A stretch of DNA of 64,000 nt from Paenibacillus periandrae (GTDB lineage Bacteria; Bacillota; Bacilli; Paenibacillales; NBRC-103111): contig NZ_JAJNMU010000027.1 of assembly GCF_022458865.1 (NCBI RefSeq), positions 1 to 64,000 of the forward strand, read 5' to 3'. The position numbers and the translations under genes were made by a program. The stretch's first letter is position 1. Every line of letters starts with the position of its first letter. Under the pieces are notes generated by a model. The model saw nothing but the letters and a program-made list of their open reading frames with translations. It was not told where the DNA came from and did not search any database. Positions 10,377 through 19,127 of the stretch are shown here, one piece after another.

Positions 10377-11264
10377 TTAACGTTGTGCCATTACTTTGTG
10401 AAACGTTTCATCCAATAACATGATTTCTGCTTTTTGATTTACGGCATGATTACCAAGCTTAACATCAATGATAAAGTCATTACTCAACATCTGACGGTAA
10501 CGAGAAATAATATCGATGTCAGGTAATTTTCCCATCACCCTCGTATCGGTTGGGATAACCGGAATTCCGGCCTGTTCTACCAGTTGAATGTTTTGTTTAA
10601 TATCAGCTGCGATCTTACGTAGAATGCTTTCACTTTTGGCTGTCTCTACATCCACCATTCCGTCTTCTGTGTAGAAATGCTTGTTGACGATAGCCAAAGC
10701 AGTATGAGAGATATGGAATGCTAAAATGTTTTTTTGAATTTCATATTGCAAACCCACCGTTTCAAATATATGGGCAAGATCTTTTACTCTTTCGGTTATC
10801 AGTCCATTTATTTCACCAAAAATGGTTCCTTGATGTTTTTCGGATCCGAATTGGGCGTATAGAACATCCTCTTTAATGTCTCCACCGGCACCCGGGAATC
10901 CTGGGAGTAACCGATCACCCACGATTTTAAGCCAGTGATCATATCCCATGGTGTTGGTCAAGGTGACTATGGTCTTGCTCTGATTATTCTTAATAACAGT
11001 TAAGGCAGATTCGGCCTGATCATATCGTACGGGAACAAAAATGTAATCATAAACGTCATCATCTTCTAACTTATTTATCGTCTTGATCGATATTTGCTTG
11101 ATCGTTCCATTATCGTTGTATCGTAGTCCGTTCTTCAGCTCATCCAATCTCTTTCCGCGTGCCAAGACTGTTACGTCCAGTCCGTACTGTGTAAATCGGA
11201 GAGCGTAGAGACTGCCAATCACACCAGCGCCGAATATCAAGAGTCTATTTTGTCTTATTCCCAT
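10377..11264 (-). CDS. ketopantoate reductase-like (PanE/ApbA family) dehydrogenase
   Basis: 295 residues with an N-terminal Rossmann fold, GAGVIGSLYALRF, for NADP and the general length of the ApbA/PanE family. The classic enzyme reduces 2-dehydropantoate in pantothenate synthesis. Divergent members next to regulators often have unknown substrates, and this one stands alone with a TetR regulator, so a biosynthetic role is doubtful. Start at 11264 with AAGGAAGG upstream. It is transcribed away from the TetR gene. Confidence 0.75.
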   Translation of the reverse strand: MGIRQNRLLIFGAGVIGSLYALRFTQYGLDVTVLARGKRLDELKNGLRYNDNGTIKQISIKTINKLEDDDVYDYIFVPVRYDQAESALTVIKNNQSKTIVTLTNTMGYDHWLKIVGDRLLPGFPGAGGDIKEDVLYAQFGSEKHQGTIFGEINGLITERVKDLAHIFETVGLQYEIQKNILAFHISHTALAIVNKHFYTEDGMVDVETAKSESILRKIAADIKQNIQLVEQAGIPVIPTDTRVMGKLPDIDIISRYRQMLSNDFIIDVKLGNHAVNQKAEIMLLDETFHKVMAQR

Positions 11265-11296
11265 TATAATCCTTCCTTCAGCTAAATAGTCAGAGT

Positions 11297-11308
11297 TTGC
11301 TTAAGCAA
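11297..11308. promoter_or_regulatory. palindromic candidate TetR operator
   Basis: TTGCTTAAGCAA is a perfect 12-bp palindrome in the intergenic space between the divergent reductase gene and TetR gene. This is the usual place for a TetR operator controlling both. Inference only. Confidence 0.45.
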
Positions 11309-11424
11309 CACCTGCTGGTTATGATGTTAATACCGCACTCTTATGAATTCAACTAGCAGATGATGTGGAAAGTAGTTTAAACAACACTCTAGGATATTTG
11401 ATGTTTAAGGAGGGATTTGATTTG

Positions 11425-12000
11425 GTGAATATGCAGGATCCAAGGGTATTGCGTACACGACAGTTAATAAGGGAAGCATTCAGGGAATTATTACGGAGTA
11501 AAGGATTTGATGCAATATCGATAAATGATATAGCTCAGAATGCTACCATTAACCGCGCTACCTTCTACGACCATTATGTAGATAAATATGCTTTGCTTGA
11601 CGAGACAATTGAACAGGCTTTTCATGGGATGATCCCTGAAGAAGTGATGTTAGCGGAGGAATTCACAGGAGAAATATGCGATCAATTGATATTGATGACA
11701 CATAGCTATATTGTAGACTTTTATCGAATATGCAGAATGGATTCCAAATCTATTGCTAAACTTGTCGATGATAAAATAAAGAAAATGTTAGAGCAAACAA
11801 TTGAGGGCATATTTATAAAAGGGGAAAATCACCAATTACCAGGCTACGATTATATAAAGATCATTTCGGCCATGACAAGCTCAGCGATCTATAGTGGTGC
11901 ATTTCGTTGGTTTACGGACGGGGAAAATGATCGAACTGATTTACTCGTAAAGATTGTTCGTCCTTATGTGATAAATGGTTTGGACTTGTATCACAAGTGA
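11425..12000 (+). CDS. TetR-family transcriptional regulator
   Basis: About 191 residues. The N-terminal helix-turn-helix is clear (ISINDIAQNATINRATFYDHY). The C-terminal ligand/dimer domain is less conserved, with the effector unknown. AAGGAGGG at 11407-11414 supports GTG 11425, with TTG 11422 or ATG 11431 as alternatives; the longer frame from 11365 lacks a ribosome site. It probably represses the divergent reductase gene and itself through the palindrome at 11297. Confidence 0.8.
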   Translation: MNMQDPRVLRTRQLIREAFRELLRSKGFDAISINDIAQNATINRATFYDHYVDKYALLDETIEQAFHGMIPEEVMLAEEFTGEICDQLILMTHSYIVDFYRICRMDSKSIAKLVDDKIKKMLEQTIEGIFIKGENHQLPGYDYIKIISAMTSSAIYSGAFRWFTDGENDRTDLLVKIVRPYVINGLDLYHK

Positions 12001-12226
12001 TGAATATATGGATTCAACGAGCTTGATCTAATTGCTGTTCTTCCTCCAGTTCCTATTGGCCTGTCGAGCCGCTGCTGTTCATCTTCCTGGAAGATCGTCG
12101 CGTTCGCTGTGGGCACGGCTCGATGTCCGCTCAAATTATCTCAGAGGATGAGTTATTCAGAATTTTCCACCATATAATCTGATTTTATAAACAATGTCGC
12201 GAAGAGCATTTCCACCACAAATTCCG

Positions 12227-12456
12227 AATAGCCAAAAAATATACGTATCCTATCTACCGATACCGAGATCGTCATTCGAATGGGGTTGGAAAACAGTAGT
12301 GGCCGCGAATATGATTCTTTTCGATTCCGCAAATACATGATGCATCCCGGCAACAGTCGGTTTGAGCCGTTGTTCGAAATCGCAATGCAGAAGGAACTTA
12401 ATAACCTCCTGCTCGAATGGCTAAACGAAGAGGCGGAGGGAAGGGATGGAACTTAA
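12227..12456 (+). pseudogene. degraded fragment, possibly the C-terminal part of a regulator
   Basis: An open frame with no proper start ends at TAA 12454-12456 and reads like a globular helical segment (FRKYMMHPGNSRFEPLFEIA, then a Leu-rich helix). In-frame stops lie just upstream. The tract 12001-12226 shows only short broken frames. It could be the tail of a TetR-like regulator once adjacent to the epimerase remnant that follows; this is a weak suggestion. Confidence 0.3.
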
Positions 12457-12469
12457 TTCTTACTAAACA

Positions 12470-12825
12470 ACCGACGTCGCCGATCTACACCTCAAGGCTA
12501 TGACCCACCCAGCCGCACGAGGCGAACGGTTTCTTGCCACAAGTGGGGATTTCATGAGTGTTCGCCAGATAGCCAATCGCTCAAGGATGGCGCTGGCGAC
12601 GTTGGCCGCAAAGTTCCGCCCCGTCCTTTTCCCAACTTGCTTATGAGCATGGCCGCGCTATTCGATGCCGAAGTCAGAGGTTTTATGCCCGAGCTGGGTA
12701 ATAACAAAAATGCGTTCAATGATAAGGCATGTCGCCTACAGGGTTGGATGCCGAGGAGCCCGAGGGAAGCGGTTCTCGTCACGGCCCAGAGTCTGTTTGA
12801 ACTGGGGCTGCTGAAATCTGGCTAA
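12470..12825 (+). pseudogene. remnant of an NAD-dependent epimerase/dehydratase (extended SDR)
   Basis: Reading through one frameshift near 12577, this stretch matches the C-terminal half of dihydroflavonol-reductase-like extended SDR proteins: TDVADLHLKAMTHPAARGER, a substrate-loop region with SVRQIANRL, and a C-terminal helix ending in LFELGLLKSG. The Rossmann N-terminus and the catalytic YxxxK region are absent. It is therefore a 5'-truncated, frameshifted remnant with no function. Confidence 0.6.
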
Positions 12826-13622
12826 ACGGAGCGAGATAGGTCGAAGCATAATGAGTGCCTAATTGGAATGTTGCCGGATTTAGAAATCATTGATACTGAG
12901 TCGCATTTACCTATATATTGGAGCCTAGGTCTTTTTATAACATGGGGATGGCCGTCGCATAATTTAGCGGGAATAAGCCCAACATGTCTATGAAGTCCTC
13001 CTTCCTATTTTCGGGTTCATTTATGAGGGTCAGAGGGGAATATCACGCTTCAGAGTCTAAAACGTTATAAATGTTTTTTGGAGGTTAAAATGACCGGGAT
13101 TCCTTTCATAGATAAGGAACCCCGGTCTATTACTTTATTATCACCGAACATAGATAACGCTACAATTTACACCATTCCCACACGAGTGGTGTTTTTATCC
13201 TTTGAGAGGATTAACATTGATAATACGTGGGGATTGCAAAAAGGAGTTGTTGCACTGTGATCGTTGGAGTCAGAGTGGGATAAAGGGTCCGGTTTTTTCA
13301 TGAAATGAATTTCTTAGCGTACGATTTTTTCCGTATAGTGGGGGGACCCCTACTAGCAAAAGTTTATGCATCAAAATAAGCCCGAGATGTATCTGTACCG
13401 GTACAGGTGTGTTTTTTCTTATATTGTAGCACATAATACATATGTTTAAAATGAGTGGCGAGGCGGCATTTTTCAATGATTACGGCCAGAATCAGAAAGT
13501 TACCGGTAGAATCATCATCACATCTTCCAATTTGAGCCCGGTAGGCGTTGATTATATAAAACGAGGCTTGATCGCATTCGAAACGGCAGTTCCAGATTTC
13601 AAAAAGGAGGCTTTATTAAAAA
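12826..13622. other. gene-poor stretch with a possible terminator
   Basis: No convincing gene is present. Short frames at 13078-13260 and 13442-13657 have no family resemblance and no good ribosome site. Two inverted repeats are visible: 13093-13126 (ACCGGG/CCCGGT) and 13169-13196 (ACACCA/TGGTGT followed by T5), the latter a plausible terminator. The stretch looks like decayed sequence. Confidence 0.4.
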
Positions 13623-14063
13623 ATGAAAAAAACGATTGTTTTGCCTGGTTATGTTGACGATATGCCATTTTCGTTAGGATATGAAGTGAAGCATGGAGCA
13701 ACAACCTTATACCTCTCGGGTGCAACGGCCTATCCTCTGTATTACAATCACCCCTCTTTTGGTTGGGTTCCAAAGTCCGAGAGAAGCGATACGGGTATGT
13801 CTCTGCCGAGCTCGATTAAAGAACAGACGCAAATTGTTCTTGAAAATCTCAAAATTGTCGTGGAAGCCGCTGGAGGTACGATCAACGATATTGTTAAGAC
13901 AACCATCTTTAATAAGCGTATGGATTTGCAAAATGAAGTAAACGAAGTCTATAACGCCTTTTTCAATGGACACAGACCGGCTCGTTCTCATATCGGAGTG
14001 TCTGAACTTGTCAGTCCTGATCTTTTAATCGAGATCGAAGCGATCGCTATATTGGAAAAATAA
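13623..14063 (+). CDS. RidA-family (YjgF/YER057c/UK114) protein
   Basis: 146 residues, slightly longer than classical RidA (about 125-130). Family features are LYLSGATA near the start, the helix QIVLENLKIVVEAAGGTINDIVKTTIF and the C-terminal ELVSPDLLIEIEAIA. The Arg that binds the substrate carboxylate in RidA appears to lie in the GHRPARSHIGV stretch. Such proteins hydrolyse reactive enamines and imines to ketones and ammonia, or act in related degradation pathways. Start ATG 13623 follows AAAAGGAGG. It stands alone between decayed regions. Confidence 0.8.
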   Translation: MKKTIVLPGYVDDMPFSLGYEVKHGATTLYLSGATAYPLYYNHPSFGWVPKSERSDTGMSLPSSIKEQTQIVLENLKIVVEAAGGTINDIVKTTIFNKRMDLQNEVNEVYNAFFNGHRPARSHIGVSELVSPDLLIEIEAIAILEK

Positions 14064-14410
14064 GGAAACAATTTTGAGCCGTAAACACACCCAAGCATAG
14101 AAACATCCATCATTAATAAATGATGGGCAGAAGAACTCAAAAAATATCCAGAAAAAGTATACTCTTCACCAATTCCATAAGGTTTACCCTGATGTAAACA
14201 TAGACGTGGAAAACGAACAAAAATTGGTTGAAACGCATGGTAATCTTCTATTGCAGTTCCCTTACTGTATGCGAATTATCGTTCATTCTTTGCGTTTTTT
14301 GGTACGGAAAACGAGCCGGGTAAAAATGTGCCCGGCGCGGAAAGTGAGACGTCTACGAAGATCTGTAAAACAAAACGTGTAACAAAACAACGAAACATGG
14401 GCATATTGGT
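14064..14410. other. intergenic stretch without a recognisable gene
   Basis: A small hairpin CCATCATT/AATGATGG lies near 14108-14128. The rest is short frames broken by stops. It directly precedes an IS256 transposase fragment and is probably debris. Confidence 0.4.
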
Positions 14411-14698
14411 GAAAATGAGTCCTCGAAGTTCTGGCTAAGCGTCTTAACGGAACTGAAAAACCGCGGCGTACAAGACATTCTGATCACCTGCGTCGACAAT
14501 CTGACGGGCTTTTTCCAGGCCATTGCCGCCTGCTACCCCCAAACGGTAATCCAGAAATGCATTATCCACCAAATCCGCAATTCGGTCCGCTACGTGTTGT
14601 ATAATGATTTAAAGAAGGTCACCGCCGATCTGAAACCGATCTACAAAGCAGCGACCGAGGAAGCGGCTCTGCTAGAACTGGAACGGTTTAAGCGATAG
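14411..14698 (+). mobile_element. IS256-family transposase fragment
   Basis: A continuous frame of about 95 codons without a start reads GENESSKFWLSVLTELKNRG, then VQDILITCVDNLTGF, then KCIIHQIRNSVRYV. These are the central catalytic segments of the IS256 (Mutator-type) DDE transposase, including the second catalytic Asp in VDNLTGF. The N- and C-terminal parts are missing and no terminal inverted repeats are visible, so the element is dead. Confidence 0.75.
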
Positions 14699-15022
14699 GA
14701 AAAAGCCCACTAACGTGAACAGAGATGTCACGAGAAAAATATCTTGAATGTTTCGTGCAAACAGCCAGCCGGCCAATACGGACATGATCGCGAACGCGGC
14801 AGTACCGATCGTGCGCACGCTAGTAAAACTAACGATCCCCTTTGACGGTAGCTCCAGAGTAATGGCATCGCTCAATGGGTTAATCGCTATCCGGAAGAGG
14901 TAGTTAATGGACATGGTGAGAAAGCAGTAGCCACATTGTATTGCCCAACCAAGCAATAAGCCATACGCAGCAGCCACTAGGGCTGCTTTTTTCGATTTCA
15001 GAACCCAAATGTCTTCCCACAG
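14672..15022 (-). pseudogene. MFS transporter fragment (inverted relative to the intact MFS gene)
   Basis: The minus-strand frame encodes about 115 residues with membrane helices and ISDAITLEL-like text (PLSDAITLELPSKG), resembling residues around 113 of the MFS protein at 15079 (FAISDAITLQELEKQKRW) but clearly diverged. It lacks the N-terminal helices and the second half. Its 3' end abuts the IS256 remnant. It is a broken paralogue lying back to back with the intact gene. Confidence 0.6.
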
Positions 15023-15078
15023 CCCGCCGCTCTTGATACAATAGTGGGAAATGTCTGAGCGTCGAGAGGGATGTAAGC

Positions 15079-16221
15079 GTGGTCTACTTTTTGCTTTTTT
15101 ATATGGTTATTTATATGGGAAATGCGGTGTATGGTACGTTTCTGCCGATTTACTTTCAATCTGTTGGAGCAACACCTTCAGAAATCGGTACGCTGCTAAG
15201 CCTGGGACCGTTAGTTGCTCTGCTGGCCCAGCCCTTCTGGGGTTCGCGTGGGGACCATGCCAACAATAAAAACACGATACTGATGATTTTAATCATCGGA
15301 TGCGGCAGTATCATGCTGTTTTTTCCGTTGTCCACTATGTATGTGTTTTTAATGTCGATGGTATGCTTGTTTACATTCTTTCACACCTCGATCTTTGCCA
15401 TTAGTGATGCGATTACTCTACAGGAGCTGGAAAAGCAAAAGCGCTGGTCATTCGGCCTGATCCGCATGGGTGGAACGGTTGGCTTTGCTTTGATGTCGAT
15501 TGCTTTTGGCTTTATAGCGAAGCTGAACATCAATTATTTATTTCCAGTCTATTCGCTGATCATGCTAGTCGCCCTGCTGCTTTTACTTCGTTTCCCGATG
15601 GCCCCCGGCTACCGGATGACTGGTGATAAAGTGCGGATATGGGTGTTATTCAAACAGCGAAAGCTGATGATTTATTTGGGGATCAATGTGATCCTGCAAA
15701 TAACATTAGGATATTACTATACGTTCTTTCCCGTATATTTTAAGTCAATGGGGGGCGATAGCGTTCTTCTTGGTTGGTCCATGGTGATCTCCTCGATAAG
15801 TGAGATTCCTTTTTTGCTGGTGGCAAAGCGCGTATTTGAGCGGGTACGGATGACACATATATTGTTGATTGCCAGTATCGCAACAGCCCTTCGTTGGTTT
15901 GCATTTTCGCTTACGGATAATCCACTTTGGGTGCTGCCTGCCCAGCTTCTGCATGGATTGATCTTTATTGTGCTTTCTGTGACGATGGCGATGTATATCA
16001 ATCAGGAGGTTCCCAAGGAGCTAAAAGCCAGTGGCCAGACTTTGAACGGTCTGCTCAGTTTGGGCGTTGCCAGAATTATTGGCAGCTTTATCGGGGGATA
16101 TGCCAGCGAGGCGGTTGGAATGAAAGAAGTGTTTTTTTATAACGGGTGGATTGCCCTTGGCTGCGTTGTTAGTGTCCTGATCGTGAATACATGGGATAAA
16201 AAAACTGCCACTTCTGCGTAA
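15079..16221 (+). CDS. MFS transporter (LacY/nucleoside-symporter-like, MFS_1_like)
   Basis: 380 residues, hydrophobic throughout, with about twelve predicted helices. The loop between helices 2 and 3 carries AQPFWGSRGDHANNKN, the counterpart of the conserved MFS loop. Start GTG 15079 follows GAGAGGG. Substrate unknown; members of this group move sugars or nucleosides with protons. It is monocistronic as far as can be seen. Confidence 0.8.
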   Translation: MVYFLLFYMVIYMGNAVYGTFLPIYFQSVGATPSEIGTLLSLGPLVALLAQPFWGSRGDHANNKNTILMILIIGCGSIMLFFPLSTMYVFLMSMVCLFTFFHTSIFAISDAITLQELEKQKRWSFGLIRMGGTVGFALMSIAFGFIAKLNINYLFPVYSLIMLVALLLLLRFPMAPGYRMTGDKVRIWVLFKQRKLMIYLGINVILQITLGYYYTFFPVYFKSMGGDSVLLGWSMVISSISEIPFLLVAKRVFERVRMTHILLIASIATALRWFAFSLTDNPLWVLPAQLLHGLIFIVLSVTMAMYINQEVPKELKASGQTLNGLLSLGVARIIGSFIGGYASEAVGMKEVFFYNGWIALGCVVSVLIVNTWDKKTATSA

Positions 16222-16342
16222 AAGGACAGAGGTACTTTACTTCACGAAACTAAGTTTCAAACAATTCAGTCATTTTCGATAGTGGATTTGTCACTTATAA
16301 TAAGATGGATAGGTCATATAATGGGGAAGAGAGGACGATCTG

Positions 16343-16663
16343 ATGCTGTATGAGCTTCGAATTTATTATATTCATCCTGGCAGGATGCAAGCAATCAACG
16401 ACCGTTTCGCGAATCACACCTTGAATATTTTTTCTAGGATCGGGATGAAGGTTATTGAGTTTTGGGAAGACACGGATACAGAGAGCAACAAATTGTATTA
16501 CTTGATGGAATTTGCCAGCCGTGAAGAAAGAGATGCCAAATTCGAGATTTTCAGAAACGATCCGGAATGGCAAAAGGCTAAAAACGAGTCAGAGCTGGAC
16601 GGTGCTATTGTTGAACGGATAGAAAGCGTTTTCTTGAAGCAAGCTGCTTACTTCAATCGATAA
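16343..16663 (+). CDS. NIPSNAP-family protein
   Basis: 106 residues. It starts MLYELRIYYIHPGRMQAIND, the typical opening of NIPSNAP domains, and has the later VIEFWEDT and FRNDPEWQKAK segments. The fold is a ferredoxin-like dimer and its bacterial function is poorly known. Start ATG 16343 follows GGGGAAGAGAGG. It stands alone before the hairpin repeats at 16723. Confidence 0.8.
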   Translation: MLYELRIYYIHPGRMQAINDRFANHTLNIFSRIGMKVIEFWEDTDTESNKLYYLMEFASREERDAKFEIFRNDPEWQKAKNESELDGAIVERIESVFLKQAAYFNR

Positions 16664-16722
16664 GATAGGAATCCTAGAAGTGCAGCGAGACTTATTCACC
16701 GGACTTTTAGATTCATTATGCC

Positions 16723-16822
16723 AGCTTTGCCAAGGCAAAGCTCAGTAGAAGCTTACGAAGATAGCTTTGCCAAAGCAAAGCTCAGTAGAAGCTTACGAAG
16801 AAAGCTTTGCCAAGGCAAAGCT
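16723..16822 (+). repeat. three tandem copies of a 40-bp unit with a perfect hairpin
   Basis: The palindrome AGCTTTGCCAAGGCAAAGCT (one base differs in copy 2) starts at 16723, 16763 and 16803, exactly 40 bp apart. The 20-bp spacer CAGTAGAAGCTTACGAAGAT lies between copies. The third hairpin touches the ribosome site of the aldo/keto reductase gene at 16839, so it would lie in its leader RNA. Function unknown: a multi-site operator, RNA element or genome-wide repeat. Confidence 0.85.
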
Positions 16823-16838
16823 CTAAGGAGGAAAACAA

Positions 16839-17792
16839 ATGGAATATGTCAGATTAGGTAAATCAGGACTGAAAGTGTCAAGACTTAGCTTGGGCTGCTG
16901 GAATTTCGGGAGTCCAACTCCTCCCTGGGGGAAGCCGGGTAAGGTGACGCCTACAGATTCGTTTCGTATTATCCGTGAGGCTATCGATCTCGGGATTAAT
17001 CTGTTCGATAACGCTAACCGCTATACGGGTGGAGAGGCTGAAGAAATCCTTGGCAGAGCGATCAAGGGGCGTCGTCACGAGGTTGTCGTGGCTACCAAGG
17101 TGCATGGTGACGTAGGTCCAGGCATTAATAACAGAGGCCAATCCCGTCTGCATATTATGCAGGAGGTCGAGAACAGCCTGCGGCGGCTGGGCACTGACTA
17201 TATTGATTTGTACCAGGCCCATAACGTTGACTATGAAACTCCGCTGGAGGAGTCCTTACGCGCTTATGATGATTTAATCCGACAAGGTAAGGTTCGCTAT
17301 ATTGGCTGCTCGAATTTCCCTGCATGGGTGTTGACGAAAGCACTTTGGGTCAGCGATGTGAATAAGCTTGCCAGCTTTATCTCGGTGCAGCCTAATTACA
17401 GTCTCGCAAACCGGGCGGTGGAGAAAGAGCTGCAGCCATTGTGCGTCGATCAAGGAATAGGAATGATCCTCTACAGTCCGATGGGCGGCGGTATTTTATC
17501 CGGTAAATATGAGTCCAACATTCCAAGGGGAAGCCGTGGAGCCGAGGAACCGGCCGTTGCGGAACGAGCTAAGAAATTTCAGGAGGGTGTTCAGTTGTTA
17601 AAGGACATCGCCAACGAGCTTGGCAAAACACCTGCACAGGTCAGCTTGAACTGGATTGTGAATCGTCCCGCAGTTTCAGCTGCCATTATTGGCGTGAGTA
17701 AGCTTGAGCAGCTGCATGAAAATGTAGGTGCTGTAGGCTGGAGCCTTAGCGAGGAGCACACGCGACAAATTGATGAGGCCTTCCCGGTTTAA
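16839..17792 (+). CDS. aldo/keto reductase
   Basis: 317 residues, a full-length NADPH-dependent AKR. The catalytic tetrad is visible: Asp and Tyr in LFDNANRYTGGEAEE, Lys in VATKVHG and His in LYQAHNVD. The C-terminal cofactor segment includes PAVSAAIIGVSKLEQL. It belongs to the YhdN/Tas-like bacterial group and reduces a carbonyl on a small molecule, substrate unknown. ATG 16839 follows TAAGGAGG, which directly follows the third hairpin repeat, so translation may depend on that structure. Confidence 0.88.
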   Translation: MEYVRLGKSGLKVSRLSLGCWNFGSPTPPWGKPGKVTPTDSFRIIREAIDLGINLFDNANRYTGGEAEEILGRAIKGRRHEVVVATKVHGDVGPGINNRGQSRLHIMQEVENSLRRLGTDYIDLYQAHNVDYETPLEESLRAYDDLIRQGKVRYIGCSNFPAWVLTKALWVSDVNKLASFISVQPNYSLANRAVEKELQPLCVDQGIGMILYSPMGGGILSGKYESNIPRGSRGAEEPAVAERAKKFQEGVQLLKDIANELGKTPAQVSLNWIVNRPAVSAAIIGVSKLEQLHENVGAVGWSLSEEHTRQIDEAFPV

Positions 17793-17798
17793 AGCAAA

Positions 17799-18014
17799 TT
17801 AACGCTGTTTGGTCTCGAAAAACTCACAAGCTGTTCTCGGGTAATAAAAGAGTCCACTGACGCCGGATTGCACAACGATGGTTTGATCGTCAAAGCGGGT
17901 AATCACAACTCCGGAATCTATAATATGATCATCTTTGAAGATTCGGATGAGAGCTTGTTTGTCCATGGCTTCATTAAATTCCTGATCGGTTTCCAGTCGG
18001 CGATTTTGTGCCAT
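17799..18014 (-). CDS. small conserved-looking hypothetical protein
   Basis: 71 residues, start ATG at 18014 after GGAGGAGAG; an upstream in-frame extension to 18074 lacks support. It is cytoplasmic, with a beta-rich C-terminal half (IIDSGVVITRFDDQTIVVQS) and no membrane segment. I do not recognise a characterised family. Confidence 0.6.
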   Translation of the reverse strand: MAQNRRLETDQEFNEAMDKQALIRIFKDDHIIDSGVVITRFDDQTIVVQSGVSGLFYYPRTACEFFETKQR

Positions 18015-18115
18015 TGTATTCTCTCCTCCACTTATGTATGAATCAATATCCACACCTCTATGACATTGTAGCAAAAGTTCAGTCAGTAGTCATGCGGTAG
18101 ATGAATAATGACAAA

Positions 18116-18158
18116 AGGGACAATCTCCTATAATCCGAGGATTATGGGGATTGTCCCT
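18116..18158. terminator. strong bidirectional terminator
   Basis: AGGGACAATC...ATAATCC and GGATTAT...GATTGTCCCT form a stem of about 20 bp with two small mismatches around a short loop, flanked by A and T runs. It lies downstream of the minus-strand gene at 18195. Confidence 0.75.
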
Positions 18159-18194
18159 TATTTTAAGTATAATGCTCACCTTGAAGGTGACGAA

Positions 18195-18920
18195 TTACTT
18201 AGCTGCTGCAGCCGCTGGAGTCGTGGAGGATGCTTTTGGTTGGCGTTTTTCATCAACCTGCTTGGTGATTCTTTCCGTTTCTTTCTTGACAAGGCCATCA
18301 ATCAATTGCTGCTTGCTAACTCCTTTTTCCTGAGCGATTTCGCTTAGAGACTTACCAGCCTTCAATTGATCCCCGATCTCCTTGGCTGTCAGACCGATAA
18401 TCGAGGAAGCTGCCTCCAGGCCGCCGCCCGGACCTCCAAAGCCACCGTGTCCCTCAGGTCCCTTGCCGCCACGTTCGCCTGGGCCGCCTTTACCGCCAAA
18501 CGCTCCGGCTTGATCCACTCTCTTGGTGATCTCCTCCAGCTGCTTAGCTTTTCTTTCATCAGCTTGTGCTTGTGTGATTTTGCCGTCTGTAACTGCCTTG
18601 GCCAATCTATCAGCATCCTGCTTCACAAGAAGATCGATGATTTGCTGCTTGGCTATGCCTTTGGCTTCTCCAATAGCCGCCAACGATTTGCCTGCTTTCA
18701 ATTCGGTATGAAGGGTAGCTTCATCAATAGTTAAAAGAGTCAATAGCTCCTGATTGGCGATACCGCCAAACTTCACCTTGTCTCCACCTTTGAATCCTTG
18801 TGCCTTGTGTTCAGTTGATGTATCGGTGGATGTCGACGTCGTAGCTGACTGTGCGTATGCTGTACCGGCAAGTGCCATAAGGGCAAGTCCTAAAGTAATG
18901 GGCAGTAGTTTCTTTTTCAT
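18195..18920 (-). CDS. secreted protein with a duplicated helical domain
   Basis: 241 residues from ATG 18920 (CAGGAG upstream). A Sec signal peptide ends near AYA-QSAT. Two similar segments of about 60 residues follow the pattern ELKAGKSLAAIGEAKGIAKQQIIDLLVK and, later, QLKAGKSLSEIAQEKGVSKQQ, each ending in an ERITKQVD-type helix. They are joined by a Gly-rich linker (GGKGGPGERGGKGPEGHGG). Possibly a cell-wall or envelope-associated stress protein; no characterised family is recognised. It is divergent from an OmpR-type two-component system whose predicted binding repeats also sit at its promoter. Confidence 0.75.
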   Translation of the reverse strand: MKKKLLPITLGLALMALAGTAYAQSATTSTSTDTSTEHKAQGFKGGDKVKFGGIANQELLTLLTIDEATLHTELKAGKSLAAIGEAKGIAKQQIIDLLVKQDADRLAKAVTDGKITQAQADERKAKQLEEITKRVDQAGAFGGKGGPGERGGKGPEGHGGFGGPGGGLEAASSIIGLTAKEIGDQLKAGKSLSEIAQEKGVSKQQLIDGLVKKETERITKQVDEKRQPKASSTTPAAAAAK

Positions 18921-18974
18921 ACTAGAAATCACTCCTGATTGGTTTATTTTGGTTACGCTTCTTGGCGCATTCTT

Positions 18975-19007
18975 AATATATCCTTGCAAAGTGAAAATTA
19001 GGTGAAA
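18975..19007 (-). promoter_or_regulatory. minus-strand promoter with response-regulator direct repeats
   Basis: Read on the minus strand, TTTCAC-N5-TTTCAC (19007-18991, 11-bp period) is followed 10 bases later by a -10 box TATATT (18980-18975). It serves the secreted protein gene at 18920. The arrangement copies that at 19065-19098. Confidence 0.55.
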
Positions 19008-19064
19008 GGAACATTATTCCTACATAAAAAAAATTTTGTCTGCGAATAGGAATCGAATGAAAAG

Positions 19065-19098
19065 TTTTCACTGATTTTTCATGTAATCATGGTATGCT
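19065..19098 (+). promoter_or_regulatory. plus-strand promoter with response-regulator direct repeats
   Basis: TTTTCA-CTGAT-TTTTCA (19065-19081, 11-bp period) precedes a -10 box TATGCT (19093-19098) by 11 bases. It lies upstream of the response regulator gene at 19128. Such repeats in place of a good -35 box are typical of OmpR-family activation. Confidence 0.55.
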
Positions 19099-19127
19099 TT
19101 CTTCTATAGAGAAAGGGGTGCAGCGCA

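Noticed and set aside
13078..13260. 60-codon frame in the gene-poor stretch
   Set aside because: It crosses two inverted repeats, one terminator-like, and resembles no family.
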